In this document: in pieces, positions 8,151 to 15,868 of the stretch
How the letters are laid out: every line of letters begins with the position of its first letter
Numbering within the stretch: the first letter of the stretch is position 1
Assembly: GCA_003990745.1 (NCBI GenBank)
Contig: RBNI01003433.1
Span: 1 to 15,868, forward strand
DNA: 15,868 nucleotides
Direction of reading: 5' to 3'
Source of the DNA: Jimgerdemannia flammicorona
Lineage: Eukaryota; Mucoromycota; Endogonomycetes; Endogonales; Endogonaceae
Translations under genes and position numbers: made by a program
Notes under the pieces: generated by a model
What the model was told of the DNA's origin: nothing
Seen by the model: the letters and a program-made list of their open reading frames with translations, nothing else
Database searches by the model: none

Positions 8151-8996
8151 AGGTGAAGCAGGTGATCTTGCGGGAAGGGCGACGATCCAGGTCGGTACAT
8201 TGAAGAAGGGGACTCGAAGATTAAGTGTACTCTGATCGTGCAACAGACAATCAAGAGGTAACATATATAAGTTTTCGATCTCGATAAGTAGACGCGAGAA
8301 GCATTTCTGAACCAATTGTTATGTCTGGCGACCTTGTTTGTTTCGACGGTTACGTGTTAGACGGCTATATTAGACGATCCCCGCAACATCTTACGTAAAG
8401 CCATCATTCTCCTCTAACTTGATTTAACGATTTAAATTATAATGTTAGCGCATAGCCGAGATCTGATGACCTTCGCGAATCGCGAACCTAGAAACTATGC
8501 GAGGAGTAGCAGCACTAGAAGTGGAAAAGGAGGAGGATCACGAGCATGCTATGTACATGTAATTACAATGCACTGGCAGTAGTTCGCGCCCAGTAGTGTA
8601 TTTAGAGTTAAAAAGATTCTGTCGAAAAAATACTGCATGGCCCAATTAACTCTTGCTCCAAAAGGGGCAGGAGGAGGGTGATGACGGGAGGATGCGAGTG
8701 GAGGGGGCGAGTCTGAATTAAGATCCACGGACGATAATGAACCCAATTTTAACGCGGCATTGCTCAATTTAGCAGGGATCAGACGTAAACTAGGTGTATC
8801 TCGCAAAGTTGCTGTCATCGGCTCACCCCTCAGATTTTTGCTGGTGAGACAAGCCGAATGACGGACCAATGCACAATGCCCGGGGCGGCTACTATTTGCG
8901 GCCGGATGGCCCAGTGCCGGCCGATACCTTTTGGGGAAGGATGCCATATGGATGGTTCACGCCGTGCTTTTTTGATGGCGCCCTTGATCTACCCCT

Positions 8997-8998
<2 letters not shown>

Positions 8999-9043
<45 letters not shown>
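8999..9043. repeat. Poly(T) run of 45
   Basis: Forty-five consecutive T, followed by ATTTTTATTTT. It lies about 620 bases upstream of the chitin synthase ATG, and has the same length as the poly(A) run at 5385-5429 in the opposite sense. Confidence 0.9.
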
Positions 9044-9045
<2 letters not shown>

Positions 9046-9663
9046 TTTTATTTTGGTTGCACCTGTCTCTCCCGCCATCACTAATATTATCACCAGAGAA
9101 TTGACTAGGTGAGTAGGTAAGATAGCATGCATATGGCCTCTCTACCGCTCTCGCGTGCGTGTGTAACTGGTCGGTTTGTCTTTGTTTTCATCACCGCGCC
9201 CAATTTCCGCCCCTGACAACCATCAATCAAACAATTCCGCGACCTCCATCCTCCCATCCTCCCTCCGCCCAACCCCTTCTGTCCGTCGTGCCTCAAGGGG
9301 GCCAACCAGAAAGTAGGTGACGGCTTCTAGTGCTCGTTTCGGTTCTCCGCTGTTATATTTAGTTCATACAGCTATATTCGATTTTCAATTTTTTGCTTTT
9401 GTTCGTTACGTTCTTTGTGTCCGCCCACTCATTCCCGATCTTCGTCTTGTCAACAGGAACTAAAAGCAGAGACACGCAACCCCTCCACTCCCCCTATTTT
9501 GATGCTGTAATAGCGTCTCCCCTTCCACTCTTCCACCGACCTCATCACTACCCCAACAACCCGCCCATCCGCGGCCATCCTGTTTGCGACAAAACTTTAG
9601 CACCAAAAGCCTCTCTCTAGAAAATAGTAATTGCATATTCAACGACACTAGTTTTAGTTAAGG

Positions 9664-12600
9664 ATGAGCGTTCCACGTCCGCACGGATCGCCTCGCGCAT
9701 CTCCACGTGCTTCGCCGGCGCACTCGTCCGCTGTCTCGGATGCACGCTTCAGCACACAACAGAGTCCCAATCCCAGCTATCGAAACAGCGAGTACCGCAA
9801 TGGTTCGGGGTCTCCGCGCCGCGGCACGCGTCCCCACAATGATAACCAGCAATATGTACCGCAGGGTCAGACCGGCAATCGCCAGTCAACCTACAGTGGC
9901 GCCCAGTCCCGCCGCCCCAACGTCCCGAGCGAAACCTCCAGCGGCCGCCACACCTCCTCCAGCGGCGACACTGGCCACCGCGGCTCTTCGCCCAGCACGC
10001 AGAACCGCAGCAGTGCCCGTCCTCGGCCCGGCACATACACGGGCGGCAACGGTTACGGACCCCCGAATTCTAGCCGGAACTTAGCTTACCGGTCGCGCGA
10101 CCCGGAGGCGGGTGCGTACCAGCGCCAGAACTTAAATAGGCAGCGGTCGTTGACGCGCCCCGAGCGTCAACGCCAGCGCACACCCATGATCCGGACGGGA
10201 GAGGGCTACACCGTTGAGGAGGGACCCCAGCACAGGAGGCCAGGTATGGGCCCCAATACGCGCCGCCAGATGCAGGCCCAGCGGACCCAAGCGCCCCAGC
10301 AGCAACAGCAGCAGCAGCCGGAGCCGCCCAAGAAATCCATGGTGAAGCCCAAGCCGCAGCTAAGCTGGTGGGCCATCATGGCTATTATCTTGACGTGCTG
10401 TTGCCCGAGTTTCTGCTTGAAATGGTGCTGCAAGAAGGGCGATCCGTTGGTGCAGCAGGCGTGGCGCGAGAAGGTGAGAATCGTGAAAATTGCGAAGGAT
10501 GTAGAGACGTATGGGATCGCCACGGATGGAATCATTTTGTCTCCCTTTGATTGAGACAAATCAATATCTTCTGCTAACGAAATCGAAGAACGACATCGCA
10601 AATATATCTTATTAATAACAATTCTTTCCCCCAGGTCGCCCTCTGCTATATCATCCTCTCCTGCTGCGCGGCTCTCGCCTTCCTGACCTTTGGCCTCCGC
10701 GACGCCCTCTGCCCCGAGCAACAACGCAGCCTCTTTGAATATTCGCAAGTGAACTACGGAAATGGCGAGCGCGTGCATCCCTACCGCGACAACATCACCG
10801 TCTATGGCCAGGTGTACAAGTTTGAGTTCATGCAGGAGTACTTCGCGACCCAAGGGCTTAACCTGTCAGTCGACTACAAGAATACAGATATGAGCGGACT
10901 GTTTGACAACGATGTTGCAAACGATTGCAATAAATACGATACGACTTACATGGAGACCCACGGTGAATGCATTGTATATGCTCCATATGGTAAATTGTCG
11001 TTATTATTATTATTTTTTTTTCGATGTTTCGTGCCTTGCGCCTCGAGTCCTTCTGTTGCTCACCACTCCATTGTTCCTTTCGCTCGTGTCAGGCGGGTGG
11101 CTCGAGACCGACACCCGCCAATGCCTTAATATCTCCTCGCTACGTACTGCTTTCAAACAAACTGGCGCTGTCAGCACTGCTTTGAGTTTTGACTGGAGCG
11201 ACATCGCCCCTAACAATATGAATCAGGGGAAACCCGAACTGCTTGTGTATGGTGAAACTGGTGAGTTTTGGGAGTTCAAATAGAATTGCGGGGGAAACGA
11301 TGAATCTGAGGATGGGAGAGGCTAGAACTGAGCCCAGGATTGTTTGCTCGTTAGATTTTTCCGACGATGCGAAATCAATCATTGCAGTTTGATGTTCATT
11401 ACCTGTTTCTCTCCGTTTTCCTTCACACCTATCAGTCCTCAACATCTCCTACTACCTAAATCAGGCAGATTCCCTCTTCTTCGGCCGGAACACGCATATC
11501 GCCCTGATGTCGGGTCGCGGTCAGGATGGCTCCGCCGTGCTGACGCGTTACACCGACTCGGCGGCGGCCATGAACTGCATCCTTGCACGTTACACGGCCG
11601 GCGTCGTCGCGAGCGAAACGATGGGTTGCGTCGCCTCGGAAATCATCATGATGGTGACGCTGGTAGTGATTGTGGGGTTGATTGTCGTCCGTTTCACGAT
11701 GGCTGTCCTCTTCCAGTGGTTTATCTCCTCGTCGCTCGTCAAGCCTGGTGGCCGCTCCGGCATTCTTGCCTGGCGTTCCGAGGCCGGCGGAAACTACGAC
11801 CCAGCTAACGAGCGTCCCGCCAGTATTTACAGTGGTGCCATCCCCACTGGCTCCAGCTCGTCCTTGGGCAACGTCAGCACCGCGAGCGGTACCCCGAGCC
11901 CGCCAGCCCCCAGTCCGGTCATACCGAATTCGTCGTCGGAAACCGTATCTGTCGTGAATACCCCTATTGGCGCCGATATCGTCAAGACTAAACTGTATAC
12001 CGCTATGCTTGTCACTTGTTATTCCGAAGGTGAGGCTTCGCTGAGGACCACGCTTGATAGTTTGGCTGCTACGACTTACTCCACGAAGCACAAGGTACGA
12101 ATCATTTCTGTTCATTGTTCGTCACGATGTGAGGTGGTTGTCCTGGTAACAACACAGTTGCTGACTCATGTAATCCGGCTTCTATAATACCCGCGCTCTT
12201 AGCTCTTCTTCATCATCGCCGATGGTATCATCACTGGTTCCGGCAATGATCGGTCGACCCCCGACATTTGTATCTCGATGCTCACGCTCGATCCCACCAT
12301 GGCTGATCCCGCGCCGGCAACATACATGGCCATCGCCGATGGCGAGAAACAGCTCAACCGGGCCAAAGTGGTACGTACCCTTCGGCCATGTTTGCCCATC
12401 GTTTCCCAGCGTCAACTGTTTCACGTTCGTGACATGCAATTAACCGATTTCCTTTCACACCAACAGTATGCCGGTCACTACAAGTATATGGACGTCAGCA
12501 TCCCTGCGGTCCTTGTTGTCAAGTCCGGCAATCCGGCGGAGGTGGCATCCGGGCAGAAGGCCGGCAACCGCGGCAAGCGTGACTCGCAGCTGATCTTGAT

Positions 12601-12932
12601 GTCGTTCTTCCAGCGCGTACTATTCAACGACCGTCTCACCGAGCTCGACTACGAGCTGTTCTGGAAGATGTCCTGGCTCATGAAGGGCGTCACCCCCGAC
12701 AAGTTCGAGCTCGTGCTCATGGTGGACGCCGATACGAAGGTTTTACCTGATTCGTTGACGTACATGGTTGCGGCTATGGTGAACGATATCACTATCATGG
12801 GGTTGTGTGGGGAGACTAGGATTGCGAATAAGAGAACTTCTTGTGAGTATACAGTAGCATTGTACACATGTTGTACAGCAAACAAGGTGTTGACATATTG
12901 AGTACTACTTTAATCAATTTTGTCTTTTCCAT

Positions 12933-12968
<36 letters not shown>

Positions 12969-13668
12969 GGGTCACCGGTATCCAAGTCTTCGAGTATTAT
13001 ATCTCCCATCACTACGCCAAGGCCTTCGAATCTGTCTTTGGTGGTGTCACCTGTCTTCCCGGTTGTTTCTGTATGTACCGCATCAAGGCCCCGAAGAACG
13101 GTGCCTGGGTTCCGATCCTGGCCAATCCCGACATTGTGCTCGAGTACAACCAAAACGTAGTGACAACGCTGCACGCAAAGAATCTTCTTCTCCTCGGCGA
13201 GGATCGTTTCCTCTCGACGCTCATGCTCCGTACCTTCCCCAAGCGACAGATGATGTTCGTCCCACAGGCGCGCTGCAAGACGGTGGTGCCAGATTCGTTC
13301 TCCGTGCTTCTCTCGCAGCGTCGTCGCTGGATCAACTCAACCGTGCACAATCTGATGGAGCTCGTCCTCGTGTCCGACCTGTGTGGGATTGCGTGCTTGT
13401 CCATGCAATTCGCTGTCTTCCTCGAGTTGATTGGAACGATCGTTTTACCCGCCGCCGTCTGCTTCACCCTCTGGCTCGTCATCGATACCGCTATCACCGC
13501 GAACCCTCAGATTGAACCTTTAGTCATCCTCGCGGCGATTCTTGGGTTACCAGCCCTACTCATCGTCATGACTACGCGCAAGCTTGTATACATCATGTGG
13601 ATGTTTGGTGAGTTGCAATGTCCTGAAATGTGTAAATGTTGCCATCAGTGATAGGTTGATTTGCTAAC

Positions 13669-13709
<41 letters not shown>

Positions 13710-14604
13710 TCATCAATCTCCAGTGTATCTCGCTGCGTTGCCTGTGTGGAATTTCGTCCTCCCCGTCTACTCCTTCTGGCACTTCGACGACTTCTCCTGG
13801 GGTCAAACGCGCCAAGTAGCCGGCGAGGTGAAAGGCCACGACCACAGCCGCGCCGAGGGTGAATTCGACTCCTCTCAGATTGTGATGAAGAAGTGGGAAG
13901 AATGGGAGCGCGAGCGTCTGGGACAGAAGAAAACCAAGGCGCACCGTACGACGAACCTGAAGACACCATCTGACTTCAACAAATCCGACTCAGACATCAC
14001 CCTAGCCGCTCCGATCACAGCAGCCTTCGGCGACCGCAAGATGTTCGGTTCCCCGACCAACTCGTTCCGTAACTCGATCGCGACTCCGTCCTCGATCCTG
14101 CTTCACCCGGACAACGCCTACCGCGCCTCATCGTACATGCCGCAGGGTGCGCAAGACCCGCGACGACTGTCGGGGATCTCCGTGAATGGGTCGACAAAGG
14201 GGACGCAGATGGCTGCGTACCAGCGTCAAAGCGCGGCGTCAGCTATCCCTTTGCAGGATTTACCCAACCGGTCGTCGACCTCCATCGGCAGCGCATCGGA
14301 CGCCTCAAGCGTATTCACGGGACATGAGAACGAGGTCGCTAACATGCCTACTGTAAGGCCTGTGCAGAGGAACTCGCAGTTGCCGCTGCTTAATCGCCAG
14401 GACAGCCAGAATCAGAGCTACGAGATGCAGTCCCCACAGGCCGGAAACGCGACGCGTAGGAACCAGCAGGACAATGATGCTGGTGGGCCGCATTTGGAGG
14501 GGTCGGATAAGGAGCTTATGGAGGAGGAGCAGGCGGAGGATGATGTGCCGGTTAGGCGGAGGGGTGACGTGCATGAGGGAGAGGTAGAACGTGAGACGCG
14601 GTAA
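9664..14604 (+). CDS. CHS3: Chitin synthase, class IV (Chs3 type), eight exons
   Basis: The enzyme polymerises UDP-GlcNAc into chitin at the plasma membrane. Exons: 9664-10473, 10635-10989, 11093-11260, 11436-12094, 12203-12370, 12467-12842, 12969-13607, 13724-14604. They sum to 4056 nt (1351 aa); every intron is GT-AG (96-175 nt). The start has an in-frame stop at 9655 and A at -3. Residues 1-230 are disordered, Ser/Arg/Gln-rich, with a Q7 run at about 212. Membrane helices lie at about 233-252, 271-291 and 514-531. The catalytic core has DAD (807-809), the FEYYISHH...[16 protein letters not shown] block (about 850-880), EDR (923-925) and QRRRW (962-966). Several C-terminal helices follow (about 978-1080), then SWGQTR (1083-1088), and a disordered tail ending acidic and charged. 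The Chs3-like sequence around [12 protein letters not shown] and SWGQTR supports class IV over classes I-III; no myosin motor is present, against class V. Gene identity is very secure, class likely, exon junctions supported by frame and homology. Confidence 0.95.
10474..10634 (+). other. Chitin synthase intron 1
   Basis: GTGAGA...CCCCCAG, 161 nt, phase 0. It joins WREK to VALCYIIL, as expected in this family. The upstream frame stays open for 26 codons into the intron before TGA at 10552-10554. Branch-like CTAAC occurs near 10572 and TTAAT near 10609. Confidence 0.8.
12371..12466 (+). other. Chitin synthase intron 5 (in-frame, stop-free)
   Basis: GTACGT...CAACAG, 96 nt, phase 0. It is a multiple of three with no in-frame stop, so unspliced RNA would add 32 residues between AKV and YAGHYKYM. 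Removing it gives the expected family continuity, so it is called an intron. Confidence 0.75.
12937..12966 (+). repeat. Poly(T) run of 30 at the 3' splice site of intron 6
   Basis: Thirty T directly before the AG at 12967-12968 that closes intron 6 (12843-12968). It serves as an oversized polypyrimidine tract. The splice restores a Trp codon (T|GG) in the conserved ...[13 protein letters not shown] segment. Confidence 0.85.
13672..13709 (+). repeat. TTA trinucleotide microsatellite in chitin synthase intron 7
   Basis: About 12 to 13 TTA units inside intron 7 (13608-13723), between a CTAAC branch-like site (13664-13668) and the CAG at 13721-13723. It stretches the branch-to-acceptor distance to about 55 nt. 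Confidence 0.85.
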
Positions 14605-15868
14605 ATGGTAGACGATATCCTATTATTAGAATTGTGGGCTGGCGTGTGAAGGGCCTGTGTTGAATTGCCATCTTGCTTAGAGTTTAAACAGATTGTTTTC
14701 CATGATTCCCCTATTATTTTTCTTGTCTTTATTCTCTCCGCAATTATATCCCCTCTCTTCTCCCGCCCTATTTTTCTTCTCTTTTCTTTTTTGCCACTAC
14801 CCTACCCTATTTCCGCGGCTAGCATTAGTTTTTAGTCTGTTTGTTTCCTTTATTGTCTTCTCGTGTCGCATCACCGCCAATCCATTTATTGTCCCATGTA
14901 CGTAGTACACGCATGCCCGTCCACGCCTTGCGTGTTCGTGTTCATAGACGGGGAGCTTGTGTGGTGCGCCTGGAGCAAAATTTTGTCGCTACCTTTGGTT
15001 GGGTATACCCACATCCCACACCATCCTCCAAAAGCATCGTTTTTACCTCGTATCAGAACTGTTGAATGCGTTCTTGACGTGGGGCGTAGTTCCAGTTGTT
15101 TGAGCCTGCGCGATACTGGTATTGGCACCCTAGGATTGATGATGGCTTGCTGTGCTCTCCTTTGGCCTGTAATCCTGCACCATTCAGGATATCGATAGAT
15201 GCACTTTTACATTGTCGTAACGTGAGAGAAGTTGAGACCTGGGATCAAAATTGTGGGATTCTGTCTCCTGTGCGAGTATGATTGCTTGAAACCATTATCG
15301 GTGTGATAAGAAACATACTCGTTGACCTCCGATAATCAATATTTAATATCAATACTAATAGAAATCAGCATTGCAAAACGACGCTCTCCTAAAGTTCATG
15401 CCGCATTGTTCATAATGAGCTCCTCGCTAAAGCTTGTAACACGTGAATGGACGCGCTGTTGGGGAACTCATCCACGAGCCTGTTTCGAAAACGATAATTA
15501 ATTAATTGTCAGATTGAATGGGTGACGCGCGTGGTTTTTTGGACGGTCTCGGACATGATCAGTTATGATTAAGAGTACGTCGTATACGATAGAGGTTGGA
15601 TCGAGGTTGTTAGACCGACCCCCTCTCCACTTCCACTGCGCAAGCACAAGACTGAGTGGATGCCGATGCATTGGTTCGGGATGCCAAAGGGGAAACGTGA
15701 TTGAAATTGGTCAGCGGGATGATGACCATACACGAGCATTTTGGGACGAAGTTGTCCACGCGATGGGCGCACAGTACGACTTTGCCAATTGGTGGCGGGA
15801 GGGACGACAGTTGGACGATTGACTTTTTTCTTTGTGCGTTCAGTGGAGCTGCTTTTTTTTTTTTTTTT
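14605..15868. other. 3' flank of the chitin synthase gene and spacer
   Basis: No AATAAA is seen soon after the stop. A strongly C/T-rich stretch runs from about 14692 to 14870. Small open frames (up to 111 codons) carry no recognised motif; the one at 15565-15822 ends in a Trp-rich acidic stretch but lacks support. An 8-bp inverted repeat ATTATCGG/CCGATAAT lies at 15294-15301 and 15329-15336. The window ends inside a poly(T) run beginning at 15853. Confidence 0.5.

Larger units (their letters stand above)
6001..9663. other. 3.7-kb gene-free spacer between divergent genes
   Basis: It must hold the PTH2 promoter at its left end and the chitin synthase promoter and leader at its right end. No frame exceeds 132 codons, none has a recognised motif, and no spliced gene could be built by eye. 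Notable content: AT-rich tracts of opposite strand sense at 6567-6583 and 6747-6771, a G-quadruplex motif at 7911-7931, a G15 run at 8136-8150, a T45 run at 8999-9043, and a pyrimidine-rich stretch from about 9470 to 9560 that suits the chitin synthase leader. Confidence 0.55.

Noticed and set aside
8549..8947. 132-codon minus-strand open frame
   Set aside because: No motif, uneven low-complexity composition, no promoter or partner exon. It probably reflects chance openness in GC-richer spacer.
9109..9456. Possible 5' UTR intron of the chitin synthase gene (GTGAGT to CAACAG)
   Set aside because: Both splice signals are good, but without transcript data the leader is unknown, so it is not annotated.
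10206..10853. 215-codon minus-strand frame
   Set aside because: Lies antisense over chitin synthase exons 1-2, whose sense frame is backed by homology; openness follows from sense codon use.
11456..12115. 219-codon minus-strand frame
   Set aside because: Antisense shadow of chitin synthase exon 4.
13012..13497. 161-codon minus-strand frame
   Set aside because: Antisense shadow of the catalytic exon 7 with its QRRRW motif.
15294..15336. 8-bp inverted repeat that could form a hairpin
   Set aside because: A 27-base loop and AT-rich stem give little stability; no T run or gene end next to it.
15565..15822. 85-codon plus-strand frame ending in a Trp-rich stretch
   Set aside because: Short, no recognised domain, no supporting splice partner in the window. 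It could be an exon of a gene to the right, but this cannot be shown.
1..15868. tRNA, rRNA or CRISPR arrays
   Set aside because: No cloverleaf with paired acceptor and TTC-loop signature and no rRNA-like stretch was found by eye. The only regular array is the 14-bp minisatellite, which lacks spacers.

Overview
The window looks like fungal nuclear DNA, most likely a basidiomycete of the Agaricomycotina. This is inferred from a chitin synthase gene split by short GT-AG introns with CTAAC-like branch sites, from a decayed Ty3/gypsy chromovirus, and from sparse genes among long AT-rich or low-complexity spacers. I cannot name the genus from sequence alone. Only two host genes are well supported; the rest is retroelement debris and non-coding DNA.

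Left end (1-2900): the 3' end of a plus-strand Ty3/gypsy (chromodomain) retrotransposon. A broken integrase C-terminus plus chromodomain (2-547) is followed by a polypurine tract (681-693) and what appears to be a long LTR (about 694 to 2410-2470) with a TATA box (2238) and AATAAA (2363). Unusually, the U3 part holds its own reading frame (951-2048, one in-frame TGA), with its own TATA box and an A-rich leader. A bipartite motif, CGTGACT-N7-GACTCAGC, occurs twice before each TATA box, in opposite orientations on the two sides of the frame. This is the most interesting structure in the window. A separate reverse transcriptase/RNase H relic follows (about 2586-2880).

2880-5457: very AT-rich DNA, a 26-copy 14-bp minisatellite (3135-3499), a possible minus-strand LTR remnant (about 3738-3960), and unexplained spacer ending at a 45-nt poly(A) run.

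5458-5997 (minus strand): an intact, intronless peptidyl-tRNA hydrolase 2 gene (PTH2) with an N-terminal membrane anchor.

6001-9663: 3.7 kb with no supportable gene. It contains a four-run G-quadruplex motif, a G15 run and a T45 run.

9664-14604 (plus strand): an eight-exon gene for a Chs3-type (class IV) chitin synthase. The spliced model is 4056 nt (1351 aa) and stays in frame throughout. It has a disordered Ser/Arg/Gln-rich N-terminus, membrane helices, the glycosyltransferase core (DAD, EDR, QRRRW) and a SWGQTR motif. Two introns carry expanded low-complexity tracts near the 3' splice site, and one intron could be retained without breaking the frame.

14605-15868: pyrimidine-rich 3' flank and spacer without a convincing gene, ending in a poly(T) run. 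PTH2 and the chitin synthase diverge from a shared 3.7-kb spacer, but nothing links them functionally; one acts in translation quality control and the other in wall synthesis.
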